Origin: Hypomesus transpacificus
Lineage: Eukaryota; Chordata; Actinopteri; Osmeriformes; Osmeridae
Direction: 5' to 3'
DNA: 64,000 nucleotides
NCBI RefSeq assembly: GCF_021917145.1
Contig: NC_061072.1
Location: 13,494,742 to 13,558,741, forward strand
Positions 1 to 16,059 of this stretch are shown one piece after another. The notes under the pieces were generated by a model. That model was not told where the DNA came from and did no database searches. It saw only the letters and a program-made list of their open reading frames with translations. Position 1 is the first letter of the stretch; every line of letters starts with the position of its first letter. The position numbers were made by a program, and so were the translations under genes.

Positions 1-2095
1 CTATCACCAAAAAAAAAAGATCACCCAAATAAGTGGCAAGCATTGTTCTCGGAATTTGAGTCGACTGTTCAAAATGTAGATGCCTAAATCTATACCGTCT
101 GAAAGGGAGATTTACATCAATCTTTTCTCAACATATTTGACACTCAGGCAGGCAGACCATTTCACAGGCTTCTATCAGGCTGGGAGGGGGAACAGGATGA
201 GATAAAGGTTTAGAGAGGAGGAGAGAGCCATGGTTCTGATATGATTACAAGGATGGCTGTGAACCCTGCTACTAGCCCGGGGCTCGAGGGAGAGAAAGGG
301 GGAGAGAGGGAGGCGTTAAATCTGGTTCTAAATCATTTATTTTATTGTATGCACTGCCATGACATGCTAGCTGTATATGTTTTTTTTTTAATGATGCAAT
401 TAACTCAAGTCAGAGAGGGAGAAATGGAGGGAGAGAGAGGTGTTAAAGCCATTTAATGTGTTGTCCGTTAACACATTACATTATCAAGACAGACTGTGGA
501 TAACACTATAGATACATTCAAGATCCTTAAAAAATTACATAATAAAGCTGAATAATAAGTTTTCTATAGTATAGAATGCCATTAAGTGTTCTAGAATGAC
601 AAGTAGTCCAGTGATCTAGAATCAATCTTCCGTCAACCACATACTGAATGAGCTCTTTAGACCAGTTATTTCAGAAACAAAGACTGTATAGATCTACTAG
701 GCTGTGGAAAATGGACAATGGAACCCTAGACCCTGGCCAGTCAGGTAAGGAGGTGCAGTAGAGTCTAGATCTAGATATCTAGTTCCCCTGGGGATGGCAG
801 GTGGAACACCGTAACCCTGGAGTTGTGAAGGTCAATCCATTCTCATTAGTTCGACAAATGCACGATGGTTCGGATGACTAAACTCCTTGTGCAGGTCACA
901 CCCACACACATACTGATTGATGAAGGGTCAATTCCAATTATAGGGAGCTGATTGTAACGATGTCACATGACTAACTCGACAGTCAGCCATCACACACACA
1001 CCCAGGAGACATGCGGCCTACAAGTCAGGGTAGTTGCTAGTGCTTTCTACAGTCGTGCCATCCAAATACAATGACAATGATGCAAGTATGTTCTTTCAGA
1101 GAGATCCTGTTCACCTTTGGCAAGCAGCAGTGTGTGTGTGTGTGTGTGTGTGTGCTGAAAAGATCATTGTCGTTTTACAATGTAATTAGATGGATATTAT
1201 GCATCATACAGTCAATCTTTACATTGGAGAAGATTCAGCTCAGATTAACATTAGGAAGGTCTGTAGGGTACTGTGTGTGTGTGTGTGTGTCAAAAAGGAA
1301 TGGCAGAGGATTAGTGTTTATGACACACAGATTTCTACACGACCCCCCCCCCCCATACACAGAACACACACACACAAGCCCGCCCTTCTCTTTTGAGATG
1401 GAGATTAAAACATTGCCAATCTGCTAGCTCCACTCATCCACAGATGGCTCCAGTAAAGCTGGTCTCAAGCATATTCTGTTTTTCTTTTTTTCTTTATTCT
1501 ACTATAGAAATCAATTTAAATCCATACACTCACATTAACTGGCAACCCAGGGAGGATTCCTGGATAATGGTGAGGAAAAACTGCTTTTATGTGTGATAAG
1601 GAACCTGAGACACTCCAGTCTGACTCTGTCAGTTCAGGGATGGCATTAGCCTATTGAAATACTTAATTGCATTCTCAAGCTCAATTTTTAATCAGAGACA
1701 TATTTTAATTAACTGAAAGCCCTTCAGAACGTTCCTGGTGGCTTTGAAGCTGAGAGTTGTAAGTGAAATGGGAAATGATTAGTAATAATTTCTTCCCAAC
1801 CTTCTGACTGTTCGCCAGACGCGCGGGGCTGTGCATCGTTGTCTTGTGGCGAGGCTGGAAATATACCCAGAACCAAGAGGGACTTAAAGGGATACAAACA
1901 GAGCATTAGTGCCACAGAGTTCAGCCTTGGTCTTGAGTCAAGAGAAAGAGAGAAAGGGAGAGGCAGAGCGAGAAAGAGACAGGCGAGGTGGTATGCAGAG
2001 GCCGTGTGTTGAAGGGAGAGAGCGATGGAGGGATCAGGTCTTGTACCCGAGGGGAGAGAGAGGAGGGAAGATGCGATCGTAGACGCTGTGTGACG

Positions 2096-2147
2096 CGAGG
2101 CTGGAAGCGAGGCTGGAAGCGAGGCTGGAAGCGAGGCTGGAAGCGAG
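2096..2147. repeat. 12-bp minisatellite
   Basis: About four to five tandem copies of GAGGCTGGAAGC. They give a repetitive serine/alanine/leucine/proline reading frame on the minus strand that is not a gene. Confidence 0.85.
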
Positions 2148-4080
2148 GGCAGCATTGTCAGAGGTAAATCAGTCAGTTAATCAGGCCAGGATTATGTTCA
2201 GATGATGGATCCATCTTTATGGCCTGTTTATCTGTCTGCTATACTTAGGACGCTGTAACAAGAGCAGATATGCCAGGGGGGAGGGCATTGTGGAGCATTC
2301 TAGAAGGCTAGGATATTACTGTATGCCTGTCATCTTATCAGCAGGGAGTGTTTGTGCATTCTGTGCGGTTGTGTGTAGGGGCGTGTGGGTGTATTCTGTG
2401 TGTGTGTGTCCTAGTGATCCGTCCTAGATAGTGTTGCAGGTGCTGATGCTGTCAGTCCCCTGTCTCACTCTGTCATCTTGAAAGCCTCTCTCTCTCTCTG
2501 AACAGCAACACACAGCTCCCCAATGCCTCTCGCCCAGTCAGAGAGAGAGGGAACATATTTCATAGTGTCTTGCCACACTGAACCTCTAATGTTTCTGTTT
2601 TGCTCTGTGATTTTCATTTGGGGGTATTTATAGTTCAAACACGGCCTCTTTGATGTGGCAGCAGAATGAGAGTTTATTCTTCAGAGTTAGCAGTTTATTC
2701 AAAGGGGGAAATGTTTCAAGCCATTAGACAGGGCCTGTAGGGGCCAACAAAATTATGTTTATTGTTAATCTAATGAGCTCAAAATGAACAATGGCATGGC
2801 TTAGTTGTGGAAGCTGCATGGTGTCTTACCAGGGGATTTGTACCTAAAGATTTTGGTTGAAGGCAAAAAGAATGAAGAGAGGGAGAGAGCTGGGTGAGAA
2901 AGAGAGGGGCGACAGAAACAGAGGAGCGAGAGAGAGGAAGAGAGCAAGAGAGATGGATGAAGGGAGGGGAAGGGAAGGGAAATAAATGCAAATAGCGTTA
3001 GAGAGAGGGACATCTACCCTCTGATTATTCTCTCTGATCCTGGGTCATCTTCAGTGTACGTGTCACCGGGGTCAAGGGTCAGGACCATGGCTGGGTCCAG
3101 CAAAAGTCTCTCTCGCTCGCACCTTATGTGTACACTGTCTGGGTATCTCTCTCTCCCTCTTCTTTCTTTTGGTGTTTGAGGTCAACCGGTTGAAGCTGAT
3201 CACTCTGACTCAAAAACACACAAACACCTGGACCTGTCTTCTGAAGGAAGCGTGTGTCCCTCTGCGGAATGTTTACTGCCCGAGTGCCCAGCCACACATT
3301 CCCTCACATAAACAGGAGCGAGCCGCCCCAAGGCTGCACTCCTCCTCCTCCTTTCTTCTCCTGTCCTCTGCTCTGCCCTCCTGTCTCTGCTTCTTTTCCA
3401 TCACGCCCAGCCTCCTTCCCCTCCCCCCTCTTCATCTCTGCCGCTGCTTGGAGATCCCACAGCTCCACAGCTCCTCCTAGAGGACAGACAGACAGACAGA
3501 CACGGATGGACACACACGGACGGACACACGGACAGGACAGTGCCAAAGTGGCCGGCTCCTCGTCCTCCTCCGTGTCCGCCAGACGGATGACGTGTGACAC
3601 GTGTGAGGACGGGGCTCCCTCAGGGCAGGAACAGTCAGCCGTGACCTTGTCCTTCTGCTCTTTAGATCCTTTACACCGTGTGCTTCATGCCCATAACCAG
3701 GATGATGGCTGGTAGCGTGGCCCAAGGGCTGGTAGATGGTTATGTACTGCATGTGTTCTACTGACAGTTTGCCTTATCCCTCCCTCCCTCCCTCCCATTC
3801 TAACACCCCCATGCCACTGCTATAAGGCTGTCTTCCCATTGGCTAGCTGGGATCGGGGCCCTCAAAGCCAGTAGGCCATGCCAGGAAGCTGTCTGTTAAC
3901 TATGTGTTTACCCTCCAGCCTCAGGTGGACAGTGAGCATGCACTGGGCTGGAGGCAACCTGTATTGTATGATGTCATCAACAGAGTACTGCTGTCTGATG
4001 ACATCGACAGAGGACTGCTGTCTGATGTCATCAACATAGGACTGCCGTGTCAGAGGAAGTTGTTATGTATCGATGAGAGC

Positions 4081-4133
4081 TAAGAAGAGTTCTAGTATGT
4101 GTGAGTTCTAGTATGTGTGAGTTCTAGTATGTG
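4081..4133. repeat. short tandem repeat, 16-bp unit
   Basis: Three consecutive copies of GAGTTCTAGTATGTGT with minor end variation. Confidence 0.8.
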
Positions 4134-6076
4134 CACACAACATATAATGCTGAAAAGGATGTGTGTCTTTCAATGAGAGCAGGATAGATACTAATATTTG
4201 TACTTATGAGATGTCGACTCAGCGACAAACCTCAATGACAAGACCACATAGATGGTCGATATCATGAAAATCATCTTCTGCTCTCAGACCTATAACTATG
4301 ATGAACATCTGTTTCGTTCAGGTCTCGCCAAATCTTTGTCCTTGGTCACATTGAGGACAGAGAAACCCTCAGGGGGGGTTACCTGGACGGAGAGGGGGAG
4401 AAGGACGGGGAGGGGGGGAAGAGAGGGCAGCACAAGGTTGTGTACCTGCAGCATGTCTGTCTATACCTGCAGCTTAGAGAAGAAGAGATTGCTGCAGAGG
4501 TTCAGAGTGGTAATATCCCTCCTCCTCTGACTGATGCCTCCTTTGCTTAGCTCTTTCTCTCTAACTCTCTATTCATCCCAACTCGCTTCCCTCTCTCCTT
4601 CATTCCCTCCCTCTCTGGCCGGGGTGTAATGCCATGCTCCAGATAGCTTTATTGGCGTTTCAGTTAGATGTGTATCACAGTAATTACCCTGCCTTCCTGC
4701 CTGTGGACCACTCATTGACAAAAGCATGTCAGTATCATCACAGGCCTAGGGAGATACACAGGGTGACCTGACACACACACACACACACACCACTGGAGGA
4801 GACTCACAAAAAGGACTCCTTGAAGTCTCTACAACCTGGTGTGCGTACTAGTCTTCTGTAGCATATATCAGGTTCTTGGTAACGTCTAGCCTCACGGGGA
4901 GGGCAATGTGATAGGAATGTGTGAGCTGTGTTTGTGTATTGGGAATGTGTGAGGTATGCTGGAGGATATTTTGGATGATAGATGGCCCCTAAATCATGGA
5001 ACTGAAATGTTTGCCCAAAACTGAATCATGCTTGTTTTTTTCCCCTCCTGTGGGGTATACCGTAGTTTTGGTTTCTAGTGTTGTAAGGCATAGCATAGCA
5101 TGGAATAGCTTAGCATAACATGAAGTAGCATAACAAAGCATGGAATAGCTTTGCATAGCATGGAATCGCATAGTCAATGGTTATTTGAGACAGTTACCTG
5201 TGCTCTAGGGATTTGAGTATGTTACTGACTGATGATATTCTATCATCAGATATGATATAGAGTGCAGGCTGTCTGAGAGGTCCCTCAGAAGACACCAGGA
5301 GGACCAGCAACCCTCCCTGGAGGAGAGGAGCTCAGTGCTTTGGAGCACGGAGGGAGAGATGGATGAGGAGAGAAACAAGAATTTTAAGAAGAGCCGAGAG
5401 GGAGACAAGGGGAGAGAAGAGTAGCGAGACAGAATAGGGGATAGTGCTGAGATGCATTTTTGAGAGCGGAGGTGAGAGAGAGGTAGAGATGGAGAGGAAG
5501 GAAGGGAGGAATGTGGCGTGGGGTGTTCCTGGGCTTCATGCTGGGTTGTTTAATGATCGGTGCATATGTCAGCTTTCCAGCAGCTGAAAGAGAGGGAGGA
5601 GGGAGGAGGAAGATAGGGGTACGAAGAGAGGGAAGGGGAGAAAGGTCTGCATTACCTCGTCATGATAAGAATCTGTTTCCATCATCCTCCTTTCCCTCCT
5701 TTTGTGCCCCCCCCCCCTGTGTCTAAGCTGGGTCGAGCAGCTTTTCCCCACAGTGAGAGCTTTACAGCCTAGATGTGTGTGGGAAGCATTTTTAGGGAGG
5801 ATCATAGAAGTCCAGAAATAGTCAGAGGTACAGGAGTGGATACTAACCTTCACGCCATCCCTCCCAAACAACAAAAACAATAACATACCCTTTTCCTCTG
5901 CAGACAACCACAGGTTTTTCCAAGAACTAAGGTTCATGATTTATCATAACTTTTGAGCGATGTGTCGTTTCTTTCCACCCATTGGTATGATATGCAGGAC
6001 CCTGAACCTGGCCCTAAGGCCACGAATTATCCAGAGTCTGACTCTCCAGAACATTCTAATAGATGTTGACCTATGA

Positions 6077-10257
<4,181 letters not shown>

Positions 10258-12045
10258 CTGCCTGGGGGAGAGGACTGGAAATGACTGGGGTTGTTTGAAC
10301 TGATCTAGTCCAGACTAGCTCAGATGAGTTTAGAAGGGGCTGGACAAGAGATTGCTTTTGTGGACCAACTAACCCTGGGCCAGAATAGCCTGGTCTGGAC
10401 TGGATCAGGCTGGTATTCCCGCCTTGCCTATCCTGGTCTGGACTACACAGGACTTGCGTGGACTACACTTCACAGAACTGTCTGGAATGATCTGAGTGTC
10501 CAGACTGGTGTGCCTCAGCCCTAGCTACACCAGACAGAACTGGTCAGGACCAGACTAGACCAAAGTCACCATATTCCCCTTAAGTAACCTGTACTACCCC
10601 CTAGTGGACAGTCTATCCTACACCCCACCCACTTGAAGCCACCCGCCCAGTCCACTTAAAAGTACAAGACTGGGGAAGTGTTGTGAGATCCACGCGTCCA
10701 GTCCTGGAGATGTGCTTTTTGAATTCAGTGAATTCTGAGACTTGATTGTTTCACCCCACAAGCCCCACTACAACAGTCTCCTGGGACACGGAGTTGGACT
10801 GGTTCATTTAACATCATGGAAAAACTTTTTCTTGCATCCGATACTCTACTGCTTCTGTTGCTCTTTCTGTTGTTGTTGTTGTTGCTGTTGTTATTGTTGT
10901 TGGATGGTTTTGTTACCCAAGATAACCCGTGACTGGAGTGCCGGTTTACTCCTGACACTCTGGCTACTTTGATCCCATCAGAGATTGGATGTCCCAAGAT
11001 ATTTATTGAATGTCATATTTATTATTTGAGGTAAATGAAACGTCCACCGATGCTCCCACATGGGGTCATCTATGACAACATGACCAACACCATTCCCAAA
11101 AACTTGACTGGTGTGGACGTGGTTCTATACGTGGACAATAGAGGGCAGCACCAGCACATGTACTGTAGGGAAAGTCAAGGGCCTTGCAGAAGAACTTGGC
11201 CTTGCTCTCCATAACCCCAGTTTCTCCAGTGTTCTCAGAAGGCTTCATAGGACAGCCTACATCGTTGATGCGACATTCCAGTTTCGGAACTATTTGGAGC
11301 TCTTTGGAACACGGCTGCGATAGCCTGAGTTGTGTCACTGTATGTCCAGGACATTTATCAAAAATAGAATAGCTTACTATCTTGCCTTGTCAACAACACA
11401 TATCCACCCTTAAATAGATTTAATTAAAAGGAAAATGTGACTCAACTTTGTAACCCTATGTTTACAAAATGTTATTTTTTTTCCTTTTCTTTTCTGGTCT
11501 TCTAATTGTTTGATATTTCAATTTATTTGATAAGGTTACATCGATGGTACTTTGCAGTACCGAATGTGACACCAGGAGTTGTTTTTGTATTGTTATTTCT
11601 TACGGTGTTATGTCTGTTGTCCAGGTGTTGTTGTTGATAATGCTTGATATTTCTCTACCTTCAAACGGATGAAATACATTACGCGAAGTCAGCTTTTCAA
11701 ATGTGGCTGGAGGTTAATGTAGATCGTAGGAACATCTAGTGCCTGTGCAATGATAGACATACTTGAATGTTTGGAGTTTATGACTGAGGGAGTCATTAAC
11801 GAAAATGGTATTCCCATATCGGAAGCAAAATACTCGGAATTGGAGTGCGGAGGTCTGTGTATACATCCCACTGTGTTTTCGATTTAAGTTTCCTTATTTC
11901 TGTGTCAATATGTTGGTATGGAGACCGGCTGCATAAAAGACTGCAATCTGCAGTAAAAACATCTTTTATACGCAGTTCATTGTGTCTGTGGAGTTTATTT
12001 GCATCATGTTTGAAGTGCAATAAAGACAAATGTGCAGAAAAGTTC
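10258..12045 (+). other. fam20c: fam20c 3' UTR
   Basis: This is the inferred 3' untranslated region. No coding potential is seen. It contains degenerate CTGGACT/CCAGACT repeats (about 10305-10560), a TTG-repeat patch near 10866-10905, and AT-rich sequence towards its end. A canonical AATAAA at 12019-12024 is the first strong polyadenylation signal I see after the stop, giving a UTR of about 1.8 kb. The end point is inferred from that hexamer alone. Confidence 0.55.
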
Positions 12046-12468
12046 ATTGTTCATCTCCAATGTCATTGAAAGTACAAGGTATACAAAGTCGTTTCATGAC
12101 TTTGCCCCAGCAGCATCATTAAATGGTGCTGATGAGAAGCTTGATGGCGTATAGTCCCAATAACAAACGGCCGTCAGCTCCAGCATGTAAACATGTTTAC
12201 AGTATACAGTCCACTTTGTTTGGATAACCTTTCCCTACCCCTCACAGCCCCCGGAAAGCGTCTCGGTTTAGAACTGAGGCCGTGGCCCTTGCACATGGTG
12301 AACGGAGGAAGCCTAGAGAGACAAACATCAGAGGGACAGGGACCGCAAGACTAACGACCGATAATGATCTGCCCGCAGACTGGAATGGCAAAGGAAAAAT
12401 CGTCATGGGAATGAGTTGGAGACGCAAGGGTGCTACTTATCAGATCAAGCAATGTAGGCTGGGGGCAC

Positions 12469-12469
<1 letters not shown>

Positions 12470-12501
<32 letters not shown>
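12470..12501. repeat. poly-C tract
   Basis: 32 consecutive cytosines. Its true length may be uncertain in the assembly. Confidence 0.98.
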
Positions 12502-12502
<1 letters not shown>

Positions 12503-12959
12503 TCTGACATGGTGGAATGGAATCCCCGGAGTATGTCAGTATGGAATGCTAGTCATATTATGGGTTGAATAAAAAAATGGAGGCTATTTTTTTTCTTCAA
12601 CTGTAGTTCCGTGCTTTGGAAGATAGATTAAATACGTACCTTCATGATATCACTGTATATACATGACGGTCCACAATCTGACTTTATTTTCACAGGATTG
12701 TGTGAGCTTTTGAAAAAAAAATCCTTTATTCGTGGACTGACTAGTGTACCAAGCATACTAAACAGGGTTTGAATTACGGGGGGGCTTGGTAGGGTTTGAA
12801 CCCCTAATTAAGACTTGGGGCCCCCCCAAAAGAGGTCAAAACAACAGGTCAGGGAGGTCGATACATTTATATATCTTTCTTACCTGTAATTGTAAATATT
12901 ATTTTACGCCCTGGAAAATAAATTGACCCCCCCGATTATCACTGTATAATTCACACTCT

Positions 12960-13095
12960 GGTTAGCATGTGTGTTTTGGGGTAAATGACCAAAGGGGTTA
13001 GCATGTGTGTTTTGAATGAAATGACCAAAGGGGTTAGTATGAGTGTTTTGGGGTAAATTACCACAGGGATTAGTATGTGTGTTTTGGATGAAATG
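12960..13095. repeat. 36-bp minisatellite, four copies alternating in type
   Basis: Four 36-bp units built on GGTTAGCATGTGTGTTTTG. Copies 1 and 3 continue GGGTAAAT and copies 2 and 4 continue AATGAAAT or GATGAAAT, so the array looks like two 72-bp dimers. Confidence 0.85.
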
Positions 13096-13337
13096 ACATA
13101 TCCGGATAAATTTGATCTCATGCAACAATCACCAGGATAGAAACAATGAGCACATCTAGCTCTAACATTGGATCAATGGGGAACCAAGTCCTCAAAATGT
13201 ATGCCAATTGTTTCTAGCCTGGTGATTGTTGGTCATGTGATCTGATTGCTAATCAATACAAACTCTTGCCAGGTGTGTTTTGCTAGTGAGTGGGTGATTA
13301 TGAGCTAGTATGACTGTCCACATCCATTATTTGGGCT

Positions 13338-13408
13338 GGAAGGGTTAGCTCAGTGGTTAAAGTGGCTGACTGCTAATCAAGAGGTTGGAGGTATGTATCC
13401 CTCAAGGT
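13338..13408 (+). repeat. tRNA-derived SINE head, interrupted by hAT element
   Basis: A tRNA-like segment with an A-box-like TTAGCTCAGTGG and a decayed B-box region after AGAGGTTGGAGG. It is not a functional tRNA, because the stems do not close and the B box is degenerate. It runs directly into the 8-bp target duplication of the hAT element at 13417. Sequence resuming at 14369 (ATGAAAGC...) resembles the tail seen in other SINEs of this window, so this may be one SINE split by the transposon. Confidence 0.55.
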
Positions 13409-13416
13409 ACTTTTGG

Positions 13417-14360
13417 TAGGGATGGGCGAACGATGCCTTGTGAAGCTTTGGTGGTTTCTTCCGGATTGTGCCGGCCCAAAGAGCCGAACTATCGGCGCAT
13501 TGAAAATGAACAGCGTCATCTAGCAGCCGCTTAAACTGGCTGAATGAGGCGTAGTGGTTGTCTCCGACGGTAGACTACCCTACGTTATTCAATATTTAAT
13601 TAAGGCTACATGTGTTCATTTTGATCTGATATTAGTTCTCACACATTAAAATGTTGTGATACATCCGTAGGCCTTTAGAATTGTCATTTTCTCACAGTAA
13701 AAGTTAAAGAACGTCGTACGAGGGTCCCTGCATTGGGGCGCGAACTCAGGATTCAGGAATGCTTTAACCAACTACACTACCGAAGAAGTCATTACTTTTT
13801 GTTGCGGGTGGACAGAGTTTATACGATATGGTCTTTATGTCAATTAAACTAGATAACACCGATTTTTTCTTAACATTTGTGATATGTAGGTCTATTGTGA
13901 ACTGGGGGAACTTTATTTTTACAAATTATTATTACTGTTGACAATGTTGACGAATCATCAACATTTGTTTTCTGGGCACTGTATAGACCTACCTAGTCCT
14001 ATCATGTTACGTTTCATTTCAATAAAATAACACAACACAAATGCACGGATTTATAATTATTACTATACGGATTTGGCTAAATAATAATGACTGATGGAAG
14101 AAACTCTAGCGATGCCTGGTGCTGCTTCTCTGACAATGTGAGATTTGTCTTTAACAAGAAGTGGTGGCTTCGTTCCTTCCATGGCTCTGGTTCAGAAGAG
14201 CGGTTAAACTTCGAACCAGTTCGTGACGTTTGAAGCATTGAACGTCATCTGTCACGTGGTTTCGAAATTTGATACAAGCTCCAAAACACTTTTTCGAAAC
14301 TGTGCGTATTGGTTTTGCGACACAAGCATCGATGCGTCAGTGCCATACGTCCCATCCCTA
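13417..14360. mobile_element. non-autonomous hAT-type DNA transposon, 944 bp
   Basis: The element begins TAGGGATGGG and ends with the exact reverse complement CCCATCCCTA. It is flanked by a perfect 8-bp direct duplication ACTTTTGG (13409-13416 and 14361-14368). An 8-bp target duplication and TAG/CAG-type termini are hallmarks of the hAT superfamily. Similarity between the ends extends weakly inward (GATGCCTTGTG versus GATGCTTGTG on the opposite strand). No transposase reading frame is present, so it would depend on an enzyme supplied elsewhere. Confidence 0.9.
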
Positions 14361-14432
14361 ACTTTTGGATGAAAGCTGAAAGTGGGCGTCTCTCAAAGAT
14401 ATATTTGAATTCTGAAGGCAGTTGAAGCAGGT

Positions 14433-14515
14433 TTTTGGTAGCCCAGTGGATAAGCATGTGCACCATGCAGGCTGCTCTCAGGTCTTGGCTCACCTGGGTT
14501 TAAATCCAGCTGAGG
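14433..14515 (+). repeat. tRNA-derived SINE head
   Basis: An A-box-like TGGTAGCCCAGTGGATAAG is followed about 50 bp later by a B-box-like GGGTTTAAATCC. The spacing fits a tRNA-derived RNA polymerase III promoter, but the internal loops do not fold as a clean tRNA. Confidence 0.6.
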
Positions 14516-14593
14516 TACAGTTCCTTTCTGTCATGTGATAATGAGAAATTGCTTTTTTAAAGATACATGTTACTTTGCCATGTTGGGGGAGTG

Positions 14594-14664
14594 GGTCCCT
14601 GGTGGCCCACTGGATAAGCACCTGCCCTTCACCCAACATGACAGCCTGGTGTCAAATGCCAGCC
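14594..14664 (+). repeat. tRNA-derived SINE head, decayed
   Basis: It starts CCCTGGTGGCCCACTGGATA, closely related to the copy at 14433, but the B-box region (GGTGTCAAATGCC) is mutated. It lies 80 bp after the previous copy in the same orientation. Confidence 0.5.
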
Positions 14665-14937
14665 CAGACTGCCATCACTCTTGGAACCTGGCACGGGCAC
14701 CAACATGGACGGTCCCCACCCCTGGAATCCAGCAGGGGCACCAACACACAAAGGTAGAACCCAGCTTGGCATTACAAGGGGCACTGACATGCATGGGACC
14801 CGCTTCCTGTCATACTTGGTCAGAAGAGGAAGATGCTGGAAAAAAAGATTTTAAGTTAAGCGTTAAGTGTGCTTTTTAAAGAGACAATTAAAAGATCAGC
14901 TTTTACTTTATTTGGGTAGATCTATGAAGACACACAG

Positions 14938-15013
14938 GGTCAGAACCCAAGACCCTTTGACAAAGCCTCAGTTTACATGTTACACATGCTTAACCACTGA
15001 GCTACCAGGGTCC
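14938..15013 (-). repeat. tRNA-derived SINE head, inverted
   Basis: Read on the minus strand it begins GGACCCTGGTAGCTCAGTGG, then TTAAGCATGTG, and ends in a B-box-like GGGTTCTGACC. It belongs to the same family as the copies at 14433 and 15085. Confidence 0.6.
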
Positions 15014-15084
15014 ATGACAACATGAACATTTTGTGTTCTGTGTTGTAAAGATTCACTTGACTAGATTAGTGAAGCTAGACAAGG

Positions 15085-15160
15085 GATTTGAACCAAAGAC
15101 CTTTAGGCTTAGCCCAGTTTACATGTTGCACATGCTTAACCACTGAGCTGCCAGGGCTCC
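15085..15160 (-). repeat. tRNA-derived SINE head, inverted
   Basis: Read on the minus strand it begins GGAGCCCTGGCAGCTCAGTG and ends near GGTTCAAATCC, a near-consensus B box. It is clearly a sister of the copy ending at 15013 (shared CAGTTTACATGTT and CACATGCTTAACCACTGAGCT on the plus strand). Confidence 0.65.
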
Positions 15161-16059
15161 ACAAAACTCAGTTCACCGGGGCAAGATTTAAATAATAACT
15201 ATTCTCATTAATGAAAATTGGGCTACAATTGACAATGCTTGTTGACAGTTTTTTCAATTGCTCTGTTAATATACAAGAAGTAAACACAACTGTGCTTATA
15301 AATGGCTGTGATCGCATCGGTAGAGGCGCACAAAGGGCCGTTACAGCGGTCTATCTTGCGCATCAGAGGCCACACACGCAGGCCTCACGCCGCAGGCTGT
15401 TTCTCCGGTCTCCCTCTGCTCACGGGAGAGCCCCAAAAGTCCCGTTTAGAGCACTTCGAAGTAGGCTACACATCCCCCCCCCCCCCTTTCAGTCACGGAA
15501 ACGCAATTTATGGCCATTATGCAGCATTATAGATTGCATCTACAAAACTCCTCCAGAGTAAAACGCCTGTAACGCATGGTGCCCAAAAGCTGTGGTCGGA
15601 ATTAGCAGACAGAAACACACATCCCAAAGAGAAAATGAGAGACATGTAAGGAGTTTGTTTGTTAGTATTGGATAGACTAGAAAAAGAAACAAAACAAGTC
15701 AACATTCTGACTGCGACCGAGACCACCCAGAATCAGCCGAGGAGAAAAGGAATTGTCCGGTGTCCAGTTGATGACGCCCCGGGTTCATGCGTTCAGCAGG
15801 CGGTAGCCTATTCGCTGGCCAAGCAATTAGCTGCCTTATCGACGCAGGGATATGGGGACCACCTCTCTGTACTGATGGAAAGAGGGGAGGGGGGCTCCTG
15901 GGGACCCACAACAAGCAAGAACGAAGCAGGAATCATATACTTCATTGAGTTCGAACCTGACGTATGTTGATATAGCCTACCTTTTCAACTTCACAGAGGT
16001 GTTCTTGGATTGTTTCCTCGCCGCAGGTATATGAAGAAGTTGTAATTTATTTGAATTAG

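Noticed and set aside
3254..3752. Overlapping open frames of 91-153 codons in a GC-rich patch
   Set aside because: No family resemblance, no splice context and biased Ser/Pro/Arg composition; no match to the missing FAM20C upstream exons.
13338..15160. tRNA-like segments as functional tRNA genes
   Set aside because: A and B boxes are recognisable but the acceptor and anticodon stems do not pair properly and copies are mutually mutated; SINE heads fit better.
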